Part shown: in pieces, positions 33,075-42,100 of the stretch
How positions within the stretch are numbered: position 1 is the stretch's first letter
Layout of the letters: every line of letters begins with the position of its first letter
Source: Paenibacillus aurantius
GTDB taxonomy: Bacteria; Bacillota; Bacilli; Paenibacillales; NBRC-103111
Direction: 5' to 3'
Length of the DNA stretch: 64,000 nt
NCBI RefSeq assembly: GCF_032268605.1
Contig: NZ_CP130318.1
Location: 5,183,501-5,247,500, forward strand
Notes under the pieces: model-generated
Told to the model about the DNA's origin: nothing
Database searches by the model: none
What the model saw: the letters and a program-made list of their open reading frames with translations, nothing else
Position numbers and translations under genes: made by a program

Positions 33075-35567
33075 TTACTCCTCCTGTGTCCAAGCCGATT
33101 TCATCCGCCATAGTTCGAGTGATACTACCTTGGCCTCTTCGGGTCCCCATACGCGAAGGCCGAGAGAATCCTCGCGGCTCGTGTAGGCCCTTGTGGTCAA
33201 GCTCTTTAATCCGTTGGCATAAGCCTCGATCATGGAACGGTCCACATAAACATGGAGCCGCAAATTCTCTCCGGCCAGCTCGAGCCGGCCCCCTTGGATG
33301 CCTCCGCACCGCTCTCGGGGATCCAACGTCGTTCTCGTCCGGTCCACGAAGAGACTGGATTGATTCCAGTCGTAGCCAAGCAGCGTCTCCTCTTCCCCGC
33401 CCGGGGAGCGCTTCAGCTTCAATCCAAGGATCCGGCCGCTTCCCGAGCAGACGGCATTAGCGGTTCCCGCCGGCCTTGGCGTCACCGCCGGGTCCGTTCC
33501 CCCGAAAGAGCCCGAAAGCTCTTGGGAGGCAGACGCATGGGAACCGGCAGCCGTCTTCTCCCTGTCCGGCCAAGCTTCCAGCTCCACCCGGATTTCCAGC
33601 ATGTCCTCTTGGATCGTTTGCAGCCGCTCATTGGCTTCACGTACCGTTACGTTTTCCAGTGAAACGAGCTTCTCGGCCCGAAGCTTCTCCAGCTCATGAA
33701 TCGGCTCAAGGCCGAGGCGGCCGTCCTCCCGGAGGTAGACATGCAGAGGGAGCCCTCCGTTGTGGGCCCAGCCCGCCCGGAACTCCGCCTCCGCCGTTCT
33801 ATCCCCTTGCGCGATGGTGAAGACGAGGCTCCTCCCGGTAACGGGATCGACCATCCCGCTCGGCCCTGTAAAATGAAAGTCCCCCACATCGATCAGCTGA
33901 GGCTCCTCCTGATCGGGACGGAAGGAAACGGTTACCGGATCGAAGCTGCCGATCCAATAGAACACTTCCACGTCCGCCCCCTCCCCTACAGGGGAAACGA
34001 GAAACAGGTGCTTCTCTTCGCCATCCCGGTCCCGCCCCAGGGGCAGCAGCACCGGAAGCTCCCAGACGGGTCCTAGGTAAGGGTATTTTTGCCGATCGAC
34101 CGTACGAAACAGACCGTGGTTCCTCCAGCTTATCATATCCTTGGAGGAATAGGCCACCACCGTGCCGTTGCCTTTCACAGTCCCCGACCCGATCAGCAAA
34201 TACCAGGTGTCTCCTGTCTTCCAGACAAAAGGGTCGCGAAAATCCCCGGTCAGCTTCTGGGCCGGGTCCTGGATAAGAATCGGGTCCGGATAGACCTTCC
34301 AATGAACCAGGTCGTTGTCCAAGTTGTCCCGGTACGTGCTTCGGGCGAGCCCGACCCGCTGGTTGGGATGGACGCTGTCATTCCCCGCCGTGAAGAACAA
34401 GGCCGGTTCACCCTCCGCATCATAAGCAGCACTTCCGGACCAGACCCCATCCGGGTTAAGTCCGTTGTTCTCCGGAGTTAGGGCAACCGGAAGGTCCCGC
34501 CAGTGGACTAGGTCCGGGCTCACCCAATGGCCCCAATGAAGATAATGAAAGAACGGTCCTTTCGGATTGTGCTGGTAGAAAAGATGATACTGGCCGTTGT
34601 AATAAACGGGGGCATGGGGCTCATTCATCCAATGGGCAGGCGGGCTGACATGGTACTGCGGACGGTGGCGGTCCCCGGCCAGCAGGCTCCTGTCGAGCTT
34701 AAGCTCCTCGTAAGGGATCCGGGGATGGACGCCTCCATGCGGGAGCAGATCCTCTGCATATTGACGCTTGACCTCTTCCACACTTAAGGCGCGGGTGTAA
34801 AGCTTCAGCTCGTCCATCAGGCCGCTGAACAGATGGAAGGAGAAAGCCCCGGCGAAAGGCGTTCCCTCCTGGTTCCGTCCGATAAGCAGGTCAACGGCGG
34901 CCGGGGATACGTTCCGGCCCCCCGGAATTCGGCGGCAGGCGGCTTCCTCGCCATTATGGTACAGCTTCATCTCCCCGGTTGCCGGAGTATAGGTGGCCGT
35001 TAGAAAAGCCCACTCCCCTTGAACAAGCGGAACCTTCTCCGCCCACACTTCCTCCCAGCTCTCTCCCGTACCAAGCTGAAGGGACCAGGCTCCGTGACGA
35101 AACAGACCGAGAAGGAATCCCTGCTTCCGCTCCCGGTCGTGCTGGCTAAGGATCGCCGTCAGCTTCCGGTCCACTCCCCCCTCAAAAGCACGCGGGGCGA
35201 CCCAGACGGAAATGGTCAGCTCCCCGGTCACGGACACCGCTTGATCGGCCGGGCGTCTGATCCAGGTGGAATAGCCGTCAAACAGCAGCGCCTTGTTGTG
35301 GATCCCTGTCCTCCAGGCGGGATCCATCCGTCTTTCTCCTTCCGTCTTCAAGAACACGTAATCGATGGGATCGGCACGCCCGCCGGCCACATCACGTGCC
35401 ACTGCCCCCCTTCCTTCGTCAAAGGGCCAATGGGCGGCGAGTGCCTTATCCGCCAATGTCGTTCTGCTTTCCTGTTGAATTTCATGCTCATCCGATGTTT
35501 TTCCCGCCGACAAAGTTACCGGATTGGGCACTAGTCCTGCCCTGGGGGTGTTTTCCCCGCTTGTCAT
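33075..35567 (-). CDS. LamG-GH32 fructan hydrolase with Glu at the nucleophile site
   Basis: 830 aa; ATG at 35567 preferred because GGAG is about 10 nt upstream. There is no signal peptide. Residues about 40-265 form a LamG/concanavalin-like jelly roll (LLFDGYSTWIRRP ... GLMDELKLYTRALS). The GH32 five-blade propeller spans about 285-610 and the beta-sandwich is C-terminal. The RDP motif (GDFRDPFVW) and acid/base Glu (PVWELPVL) are present. The usual WMNDPNG nucleophile block reads HWMNEPHAPV, with Glu (codon 34620-34622) where Asp is expected. Substrate is presumably a fructan or sucrose-type fructoside. It lies between another GH32 gene and a fructokinase. Confidence 0.85.
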   Translation of the reverse strand: MTSGENTPRAGLVPNPVTLSAGKTSDEHEIQQESRTTLADKALAAHWPFDEGRGAVARDVAGGRADPIDYVFLKTEGERRMDPAWRTGIHNKALLFDGYSTWIRRPADQAVSVTGELTISVWVAPRAFEGGVDRKLTAILSQHDRERKQGFLLGLFRHGAWSLQLGTGESWEEVWAEKVPLVQGEWAFLTATYTPATGEMKLYHNGEEAACRRIPGGRNVSPAAVDLLIGRNQEGTPFAGAFSFHLFSGLMDELKLYTRALSVEEVKRQYAEDLLPHGGVHPRIPYEELKLDRSLLAGDRHRPQYHVSPPAHWMNEPHAPVYYNGQYHLFYQHNPKGPFFHYLHWGHWVSPDLVHWRDLPVALTPENNGLNPDGVWSGSAAYDAEGEPALFFTAGNDSVHPNQRVGLARSTYRDNLDNDLVHWKVYPDPILIQDPAQKLTGDFRDPFVWKTGDTWYLLIGSGTVKGNGTVVAYSSKDMISWRNHGLFRTVDRQKYPYLGPVWELPVLLPLGRDRDGEEKHLFLVSPVGEGADVEVFYWIGSFDPVTVSFRPDQEEPQLIDVGDFHFTGPSGMVDPVTGRSLVFTIAQGDRTAEAEFRAGWAHNGGLPLHVYLREDGRLGLEPIHELEKLRAEKLVSLENVTVREANERLQTIQEDMLEIRVELEAWPDREKTAAGSHASASQELSGSFGGTDPAVTPRPAGTANAVCSGSGRILGLKLKRSPGGEEETLLGYDWNQSSLFVDRTRTTLDPRERCGGIQGGRLELAGENLRLHVYVDRSMIEAYANGLKSLTTRAYTSREDSLGLRVWGPEEAKVVSLELWRMKSAWTQEE

Positions 35568-35602
35568 GTCCACCCTCTCCTTCATTCGCTTCTTCTTTCA
35601 AG

Positions 35603-35643
35603 AGACGGCGAAAGACGGGAATCTTCCCCGTCCTTCGCCGTCT
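35603..35643 (-). other. Strong intra-operon stem-loop
   Basis: A 17-bp nearly perfect stem (35603-35619 with 35627-35643, one mismatch) and a short loop lie in the 139-nt gap between the two GH32 genes. A clear T run is missing on the minus strand (TCTTG). It may attenuate or protect mRNA so that the upstream genes are expressed more than the downstream ones. Confidence 0.6.
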
Positions 35644-35706
35644 GGTTGTTCTGCAATTCGTCAAAGTGTCACCGTGCTCTCCGGAACCGCAAATCCCGGC
35701 CCGGTT

Positions 35707-37236
35707 CTACCTTATGGCTTCCTGACGTCTCGCCGTGTCCGCTTTGGCTGCCTCGGAGCCGGGATCGTAGATGGAACCTAGCGCGTTCACTTCAAGCCGT
35801 TCCACCACGGCTCCTTCTCCTTCCGCAAACAGGATGAGGCTCCGGCTGTCAGGATGAGGGAAGATGAGATCGGTTAGCACCAGTTCTCCGTCGTTCGCAA
35901 ACACCTCTACCGATGAGGTGTCCAGGAAGAGATGAAGCCGAAGGCGTCCCTCCTCCACGGATAAAGGGGCTTCATGCCGGCAGGCGAAGGCCGGATGAAA
36001 GTCCACCTCCCCCGACCGTGTGCGGTCCATCGACAGTCGCTCCGCCGCTGCATCATAGCGGATGACGGTTTCTTCCCGGTCGGAGGCCCGGACACGGAGG
36101 CCGACGCTGCCGGAGGAACCCAGGCGGAAATCGACCGCCAGCTCCAGCAGTTCCTCCTCGCAGCCGTCCAAAATCTTCTGGGCTTCGGTCAGCTCCAGGT
36201 CCGTCTGGCAATGCGTCTTCTTGCGGAGAGCCTGCAGCTCGCGAACCGGACACTGAATAAGCCTTACTCCCTGCCTGCCGTTCCGGAGGCCCAGCTCACG
36301 GGGTACCGTCATCGCACTTCTCCATGCCACGGTCGGCGTCTGGTTCGCATACCTCCAATTGCTCATCCATCCGAGATAAATCCTCCTGCCGTCGATGTCG
36401 GGAATGTCTGACCAAGTGACCCCGGCGTAGTTGTCCCGCCCGTGATCCACCCATAGGATCGTCTCCGGGGCATTCTCGTTTAGGAACCGGAACCCATCGA
36501 ACTCTCCAATAAAATATTGCGTTCTGGATCCTTCGGCTCCCTCGGGCCGGTCGCCGATGCTCACAATCAGCACCCAGCGCTTTCCTCCGTTCTCCCCTTC
36601 GACGGGAAGCTCGAACAGGTCCGGGCATTCCCATACCGCGTCGTGCGAGCCGTCCCCGGACCCGAAGGCACTCGCGAAGGTCCATCCCAGCAGGTCAGGC
36701 GACCGGTACAGCCGGATGTGGTCTCCTGCGGCGATCACCATGATCCAGCTGTTCGTCGGTTCGTGCCGGAATACCTTAGGGTCGCGAAAGTCCTGAAGCC
36801 CTTTCTCCGCCAGCACGGGATTCCCGGCGTACTTCGTCCAGCTGCGGCCGCGGTCCGTGCTGTAGGCGATGCTTTGGCACTCGCTTACCTCTCCCGTCTC
36901 CTCGTTCCTCCGGTGGTGGGTAAAGATGGCGACCAGACCCGAACCTCCGCCGAACAGCCCGCTGCTGTCCTGGCGATCGACCACGGCGCTTCCCGAGAAG
37001 ATATAGCCGTTGTCATCCGGCGCCAACGCCACCGGAAGATGCTCCCAGCGGACGAGATCCCGGCTTACCGCATGCCCCCAGTGCATCGGGCCCCAGGTCG
37101 TTCCTCCCGGGTAATATTGATAGAACAGATGATATTCTCCTTCGTAATAAACCATCCCGTTCGGGTCGTTCATCCAGTTGGCTTCCGGCGTGAAATGAAA
37201 CTGCGGCCGAAAAGGGTCCTTGTAAGCTTGAGTCAA
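35707..37236 (-). CDS. GH32 beta-fructosidase (sucrose/levan/inulin hydrolase)
   Basis: 509 aa. The start is best placed at TTG 37236 (then MTQAYKDPFRPQFHFTPEANW), with AAAGGTG about 10 nt upstream. The three GH32 catalytic blocks are intact: WMNDPNG (Asp nucleophile), DFRDPKVF (transition-state stabiliser) and VWECPDLF (acid/base Glu). The C-terminal sandwich spans about 340-500. There is no signal peptide, so it probably acts in the cytosol on imported fructosides. It lies downstream of the sugar ABC transporter genes and upstream of the LamG-GH32 gene. Confidence 0.93.
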   Translation of the reverse strand: MTQAYKDPFRPQFHFTPEANWMNDPNGMVYYEGEYHLFYQYYPGGTTWGPMHWGHAVSRDLVRWEHLPVALAPDDNGYIFSGSAVVDRQDSSGLFGGGSGLVAIFTHHRRNEETGEVSECQSIAYSTDRGRSWTKYAGNPVLAEKGLQDFRDPKVFRHEPTNSWIMVIAAGDHIRLYRSPDLLGWTFASAFGSGDGSHDAVWECPDLFELPVEGENGGKRWVLIVSIGDRPEGAEGSRTQYFIGEFDGFRFLNENAPETILWVDHGRDNYAGVTWSDIPDIDGRRIYLGWMSNWRYANQTPTVAWRSAMTVPRELGLRNGRQGVRLIQCPVRELQALRKKTHCQTDLELTEAQKILDGCEEELLELAVDFRLGSSGSVGLRVRASDREETVIRYDAAAERLSMDRTRSGEVDFHPAFACRHEAPLSVEEGRLRLHLFLDTSSVEVFANDGELVLTDLIFPHPDSRSLILFAEGEGAVVERLEVNALGSIYDPGSEAAKADTARRQEAIR

Positions 37237-37380
37237 TGATTGTCCACACCTTTCTCCAGTCCGATCCCGATGTCCTGCCCGCCATGCGAGGAGCAGGAGT
37301 CCGCCAGGCATCCCAAGCCAAGTGGTCTCCCCCCTCGTCCTTAGCGGACCGACACCCGTCCTGCTGTCTCTCTTTTTGCC

Positions 37381-38997
37381 TTACTTTTTCTGAGCCTGCT
37401 TGTAGCGGTCCAGCCCCTTCTGGTAAATCTCCATCAGCTTGTCGAGGCCCATGTCCTTCACCTGCTTCACATAGGCGTCCCAGCTCTTGTCGACATTGCC
37501 GTCCACGAGGAACTTCGCCCGCTGGGTATTAACGAATTTAAGCAAATCAGGCTCGATTTTGTTGATTTGGTCCAATTCCTCCGGCAGGAAGAAGAGGCTC
37601 GGGTAATTTTCTTTTTCCATGAAAGGCTCGTAAACCTTCTCCAGGTCCTGCTTGCGCTGCTTTGCGCGCGGCTCCATCTCGACAATGCTCTGGAAGTCTT
37701 CCTTCGTGATGACGCCGGCGCCGTTCGGAGCCACCTGCTGGCGGTATTCGCCCATCGACTTCCCCCCAGGAACAGGCAGGTTGACCAGCTTGCCGTTCGC
37801 ATCCTTCTTGTAAACCAGATCGATCGGGCCCCAATGGATCTGTGCCGCCATGTAAGGCTCATACTGCTGGTCAATCCAGCGCATCGTGACCTCCGGGTTC
37901 TTGTTCGCCTTCGTGATGACGAAGGTGCCTTTGGCCGGGCCGCCGCCGTTGCCGCGTCCGATCGTCTTCTTGCCGGCCGGTCCTGTCAAAGGAGGAACAA
38001 GAGCATAGTCCTTGGCCCGGTCGGGTCCGACGACTTCTTCAATCTCCCACCAGACGAAAGAGCCGAGTGTTTCGGCCGGGGTTTTGCCCTTGGCCAGATA
38101 TTGCGGAGCCTGCTGCGTAAACGATTCGGGATCGATCAGCCCTTGTTTGTACCACTTCTCGTTGAAATAAGTTTGCGCTTCCTTGTATTCCGGCTGAATG
38201 GCTGTGAAGATCACCTTGCCGTTCCTCACGATCCGGTGCTCCGTATTGTCCGGCATTCCGAAGGCTCCGAACAGCCCTCCGATGTCCATGCACCAGCCCA
38301 TATGCATGAAGCTGAGCGGAATTTCGTCGGCTTTGCCGTTGCCGTTCGGGTCCTTGGTCTTGAAGGCGACGAGGGCGTTGGTGTAGTCGTCGAGCGTCGT
38401 CGGCATGGGTAGGTTCAGCTTATCCAGCCAGGCTTTGTTAATGACGTGGAAGAACGGGTTCGTGCCGAGCTCGTTCTCCTCCCAGGAGGGAAGGCCGTAA
38501 ATATGGCCGTCCGGCGCGGTGATCGCGGCCTTGATATCCGGCCTTTTCTCGAGCAGCTTCGTCAGGTTGGGCGCATAATCCGCAATCAGCTTCTCAAGGG
38601 GCTTGATCGTGCCGTCTTTGCCGTAGGTGACGAGCTCGTAGTCCGAGAAGTTCGCCCCATAGAAGGCATCGGGGAGATCGCCGCTTGCGAGCAGCAGATT
38701 CTTTTTCTCCGCGTAATCCGTGTCGGGAATGTTATTCCAGGAAATTTGCACGTTCGTAGCCTGCTCCAAGCGCTTGAAGATCTCCATTTGCCCGTATTCG
38801 GGGGCGAGAGGAGCCTTCGGGGCCACCAGCTTGAGGGTGACCTTGTCCTTGACGATCGGCAGTCCTTCCTTGTTGACCGCTGCCGCGGTATCCGGCGAAG
38901 CGGTGCCTTTGGTGCTGTCATCCGATTTGCTGCAGCCCGCAAGGGCCGTCGTCACTGTCAGCGCCATGCCGAGTGCAACCGTAAATCCTTTTCTCAT
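37381..38997 (-). CDS. Sugar ABC transporter substrate-binding lipoprotein
   Basis: 538 aa. A lipoprotein signal (MRKGFTVALGMALTVTTALAGC) puts the lipid-bearing Cys at 22. The remainder is a large family-1 extracellular binding protein of the LplA type common in Paenibacillus (DNYAEKKNLLLASGDLPDAF-like hinge sequence, WEENELGTNPFF). It captures an oligosaccharide and delivers it to the two permeases encoded just upstream. Given the GH32 enzymes and fructokinase downstream, a fructo-oligosaccharide is the likely ligand. No ATPase gene is present, as is usual for this class, which shares a common MsmX-type ATPase. Confidence 0.93.
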   Translation of the reverse strand: MRKGFTVALGMALTVTTALAGCSKSDDSTKGTASPDTAAAVNKEGLPIVKDKVTLKLVAPKAPLAPEYGQMEIFKRLEQATNVQISWNNIPDTDYAEKKNLLLASGDLPDAFYGANFSDYELVTYGKDGTIKPLEKLIADYAPNLTKLLEKRPDIKAAITAPDGHIYGLPSWEENELGTNPFFHVINKAWLDKLNLPMPTTLDDYTNALVAFKTKDPNGNGKADEIPLSFMHMGWCMDIGGLFGAFGMPDNTEHRIVRNGKVIFTAIQPEYKEAQTYFNEKWYKQGLIDPESFTQQAPQYLAKGKTPAETLGSFVWWEIEEVVGPDRAKDYALVPPLTGPAGKKTIGRGNGGGPAKGTFVITKANKNPEVTMRWIDQQYEPYMAAQIHWGPIDLVYKKDANGKLVNLPVPGGKSMGEYRQQVAPNGAGVITKEDFQSIVEMEPRAKQRKQDLEKVYEPFMEKENYPSLFFLPEELDQINKIEPDLLKFVNTQRAKFLVDGNVDKSWDAYVKQVKDMGLDKLMEIYQKGLDRYKQAQKK

Positions 38998-39089
38998 GTT
39001 CGTGATCCCTCCGTTTGTATAACGAACCTAACCATCTATAATCCACCCGAGAGGCCTGGCCCGGGGAATTACCGTATGAACGAAATGGC

Positions 39090-39989
39090 TTAGCCTTTGA
39101 TCGAACCGATCAGGACGCCTTTCACAAAATACCTCTGAAGGAAGGGGTAGAGCACCAGAAGAGGCAGACTCGCTACGATAATAACCCCGTATTTGATAAG
39201 CTCGGTTACCCTGAGCTTCGCCGCGTATGATTCCACGTCCACCATCATGCTCGAATTCACCTGGTTCTGAACGAGGATGTTCCTCAGCACGAGCTGAAGG
39301 GGGTATTTGGCTTGGTCGCTCAAGTAGATCAGGGCGTCGAAGAACCCGTTCCAGAACCCGACCACGTGGTACAGCACCATGACGGCGATAATGGGCTTCG
39401 ACAAAGGCAGGACCATCTGCAGGAAGAACTTCGTATTCGAGCTTCCGTCGATAAAAGCCGCCTCCCGCATCTCTTCAGGGATGGTAATCTGGAAGAACGT
39501 GCGCACAATGATGATGTTAAAGACTCCGGCGGCACTCGGGATCACCATCGCCCAGATCGTATTGATCATGCCGAGATTCTTTACCAGAAGGTAAGTGGGA
39601 ATGAGACCGCCGCTGAAGAACATGGTGAGCATAAAAAACCACATGAACGCCTGACGCCCGACCAGGTCCTTACGAGACAGAGGGTAGGCGGCCATCAAAG
39701 TAAGCGTCACGCTGATGACCGTTCCGACCAGGGCATACAGAAGCGAGTTGCCGTAGCCGGTCCAGATGGCGGAATCCTGGAAAATGCGCCGGTATCCGTC
39801 CCAAGTGATTCCTTGGGGCAGCAGCCAGACATCTCCCGCATAAATGCGGTTCGGGTCGCTGATCGAGGCGATGAGGACGAAATACAAGGGATATAGAATC
39901 AGCAGCATCCCCACCGTAAGAAGCGAATAATTCGCGATATCAAACAGACGGTCGCTGCGGCTTCGACGATTGAGCCTAAAGGCTTTCAT
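39090..39989 (-). CDS. Sugar ABC transporter permease, LplC-type
   Basis: 299 aa with six membrane helices. It has an EAA loop EEMREAAFIDGSSNTKFFLQMVLP near residue 175, which couples to the ATPase, and the characteristic C-terminal FVKGVLIGSIKG. It pairs with the LplB-type permease encoded 13 nt upstream. ATG at 39989 with AAGGAGG 6 nt upstream. Confidence 0.94.
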   Translation of the reverse strand: MKAFRLNRRSRSDRLFDIANYSLLTVGMLLILYPLYFVLIASISDPNRIYAGDVWLLPQGITWDGYRRIFQDSAIWTGYGNSLLYALVGTVISVTLTLMAAYPLSRKDLVGRQAFMWFFMLTMFFSGGLIPTYLLVKNLGMINTIWAMVIPSAAGVFNIIIVRTFFQITIPEEMREAAFIDGSSNTKFFLQMVLPLSKPIIAVMVLYHVVGFWNGFFDALIYLSDQAKYPLQLVLRNILVQNQVNSSMMVDVESYAAKLRVTELIKYGVIIVASLPLLVLYPFLQRYFVKGVLIGSIKG

Positions 39990-40002
39990 AAACAGCCTCC
40001 TT

Positions 40003-40959
40003 CTACCACAAGCTGGTTTCGGTTAGTTTTTTGGCGGCCCGGTTTACGATAACCAGCAGGATAATATTGACTCCCGAATTGAAGAGGCCGATGGCCGCCG
40101 ACAGGCTGTACTGGGCCTTCTGAATCCCCTGCTGGTATACATAAGTAGGCAAAATATTGGACGACGTGAAGTTCAGATCGCTCTGCATCAGGAAGGCCTT
40201 CTCAAAGCCGACGCTCATGATATTCCCGATAGCAAGAACAAGCAGAATGACGATGGTGGGCAGAATACCCGGAATGTCGACATGCCGCACCCGCTTCCAT
40301 TTGCTCGCTCCGTCCATAATGGCAGCTTCGTGCAGTTCGGGGCTGATCCCCGCCAGAGCGGCTAGGTAGATGATAGTCGCGAAGCCCGTTTCCTGCCAGA
40401 TGCCGGACAGGATGTAGAGCGGCCGGAACCACCCGGCATCCGCCATGAACAGGATGGGCTCGCCGCCGAGCCAGGTGAGGATATGGTTGACCAGCCCGCT
40501 GTTTGGCGACAGAAACACATGCAGCATTCCGACCAGTACAACCGTAGAAATAAAGTGCGGGGCATAGATGACCGTCTGCACGAATTTCTTGTATCTCTTA
40601 GCCATCATCTGATTGAGCATTAGGGCGACGAGGATAGGGACCGGGAAGGAAAAAAGCAGCGATTGCAGGCTCAAGGAAAGCGTATTGCGGATAACCGGCC
40701 AGAACGTATACGACTCAAAAAACTGTATGAAGTATTTAAAGCCTGCCCACTCGCTTCCCCCGATTCCTTTACTGGGAGAGAAATCCTTAAAGGCAATCTG
40801 CACGCCGTACATAGGGTAATACCGAAAAACCAGATACAGCAGAACGACAGGCAGCAGGAACAGATACAGCTCATAGTTTTGTTTGATCCGCTTCCAGGCT
40901 CTCCTGGAAGACCGGACTTCCTCCCGCTTGCGGCAGGCTTCGGTTGCAGTTAAGTTCAT
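40003..40959 (-). CDS. Sugar ABC transporter permease, LplB-type
   Basis: 318 aa from the ATG at 40959, with AGAGGTG 5 nt upstream; the ATG at 40992 has no ribosome site. Six membrane helices, YYPMYGVQIAFKDFSP after TM1 and an EAA loop (PELHEAAIMDGASKWKRVRHV) are typical of LplB. It is the first gene of the ABC-GH32-GH32-ROK operon. A 15-bp LacI-type operator is placed at 41000-41014 upstream, so the whole operon is probably repressed by the regulator at 41066. Confidence 0.94.
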   Translation of the reverse strand: MNLTATEACRKREEVRSSRRAWKRIKQNYELYLFLLPVVLLYLVFRYYPMYGVQIAFKDFSPSKGIGGSEWAGFKYFIQFFESYTFWPVIRNTLSLSLQSLLFSFPVPILVALMLNQMMAKRYKKFVQTVIYAPHFISTVVLVGMLHVFLSPNSGLVNHILTWLGGEPILFMADAGWFRPLYILSGIWQETGFATIIYLAALAGISPELHEAAIMDGASKWKRVRHVDIPGILPTIVILLVLAIGNIMSVGFEKAFLMQSDLNFTSSNILPTYVYQQGIQKAQYSLSAAIGLFNSGVNIILLVIVNRAAKKLTETSLW

Positions 40960-40978
40960 GGAATCACCTCTTTGATAG

Positions 40979-40993
40979 TAAAACGCTTTCATG
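40979..40993 (-). promoter_or_regulatory. Cre-like or secondary operator before the ABC operon
   Basis: Minus strand ATGAAAGCGTTTTAC matches the CcpA cre consensus (WTGNAANCGNWNNCW) except near the last C. It also resembles half of the 15-bp operator at 41000. It sits between that operator and the lplB-type start. Confidence 0.35.
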
Positions 40994-40999
40994 CAGGCT

Positions 41000-41014
41000 T
41001 TGAAACGTTTCCAA
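41000..41014. promoter_or_regulatory. LacI-type operator, copy 1 (ABC operon)
   Basis: TTGAAACGTTTCCAA, the exact reverse complement of the two operators at 42079 and 42101. It lies 41 nt before the ABC operon start codon. Confidence 0.78.
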
Positions 41015-41065
41015 TTCTAGGGAAGGAAGATGAGCGGATGCGCTCTCTCTTCCCTGTCCCTGTCG

Positions 41066-42034
41066 TCAGGTCGTCTCTCCCGGGCGGAACTCGACCGGAA
41101 TGCGGTACGTTTCATCCTCCAGCTCTTCGCCTTCCATTCGCCGGAACAACAGCTTAACCGCTGTACGCGCCATCGCCTCCACCGGCTGCCGGATCGTCGA
41201 CAGAACCGGATGAAAATACGGGTGATCCTGAATGCCGTCATACCCGATCACCTTGACGTCCTCCGGTACCCGGATGCCCAGGCGGCTGGCTCTGTCGATA
41301 TATTTGGCGGCGAACATATCCGTAATGGCGAACACTCCGTCCGCGTCACGGTGAAGGGAGAGAAACCGGTCAAAATAGGCATCGTCATCCAGAACCGGAT
41401 CGGGCTGTTCATAAACGGCGTATTCGACTCCCAGCCTTTCGGCCTCCTCGACAAAGCCTTCCTTGCGTAGTAGCGTTTCACTAAATGCCTGGGGAATGGT
41501 TCCCATGAACACCGGCTTCTTGGCTCCCGCCTTGACCAGCTCCGTGAGGGCGATCCGCCCTCCTTCCCGATTGTCCGAGGTCACACATGTAATCTTCTTG
41601 CTGAAGTGACGGTCGATGCTGACAATAGGGATTTCCGTGGTGATATCGTTATCGATATCGTTATACGTGATTCCAAGCACCCCGGCGACCTTGTTCTGCC
41701 GCAGCATATCCAGATAATAGAGTTCCTTCTCCGGCTTGCCGCCGCTGTTGCACAGCATCAGCTTATAGCCCTCCCGGTCCAGCTCATCTTCAATATAATA
41801 GGCAAGCTCCGAGAAGAACGGATGCCAAATGCTCGGCAGCAGGAGAGCGACCATTTTGGATTTCTGCATTTTGAAATTCCGGGCTACTTCATTGGGAACG
41901 TAATTCAGCTCGCGGATGGCCTCGGTCACCTTGCGCCGGGTCTCCGGCTTTACCGCTCCGGTATTGTTGATCACCCTTGAGACTGTCCCGACAGCAACGC
42001 CGGCCAAGGTTGCGACATCTTTAATGCTCGACAT
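41066..42034 (-). CDS. LacI-family regulator of the fructan locus
   Basis: 322 aa from the ATG at 42034, with GGAGG 7 nt upstream. The DNA-binding domain MSSIKDVATLAGVAVGTVSRVINN with KPETRRKVTEAIRELNYVPN as hinge is classic for LacI proteins that bind palindromic AACGTT sites. The C-terminal domain is a ribose-binding-like sensor (VIGYDGIQDHPYFHPVLSTI). Three copies of TTGGAAACGTTTCAA are found: two at its own promoter and one before the neighbouring ABC operon. It therefore very likely represses itself and the fructan genes until a sugar is bound. Confidence 0.93.
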   Translation of the reverse strand: MSSIKDVATLAGVAVGTVSRVINNTGAVKPETRRKVTEAIRELNYVPNEVARNFKMQKSKMVALLLPSIWHPFFSELAYYIEDELDREGYKLMLCNSGGKPEKELYYLDMLRQNKVAGVLGITYNDIDNDITTEIPIVSIDRHFSKKITCVTSDNREGGRIALTELVKAGAKKPVFMGTIPQAFSETLLRKEGFVEEAERLGVEYAVYEQPDPVLDDDAYFDRFLSLHRDADGVFAITDMFAAKYIDRASRLGIRVPEDVKVIGYDGIQDHPYFHPVLSTIRQPVEAMARTAVKLLFRRMEGEELEDETYRIPVEFRPGETT

Positions 42035-42064
42035 GCTTACGCCTCCATCCTTGCTTATGAGCGT

Positions 42065-42093
42065 ATCATACCACCATATTGGAAACGTTTCAA
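42065..42093 (-). promoter_or_regulatory. Sigma-A promoter of the lacI gene overlapping operator 2
   Basis: Minus strand TTGAAA (42088-42093), 17 nt, TATGAT (42065-42070). The -35 box lies inside the operator at 42079-42093, so repressor binding would block polymerase. Confidence 0.7.
42079..42093. promoter_or_regulatory. LacI-type operator, copy 2
   Basis: TTGGAAACGTTTCAA, a near-perfect palindrome. It overlaps the -35 box of the regulator gene and lies 22 bp centre-to-centre from copy 3, two helical turns. Confidence 0.8.
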
Positions 42094-42100
42094 TATCTTT

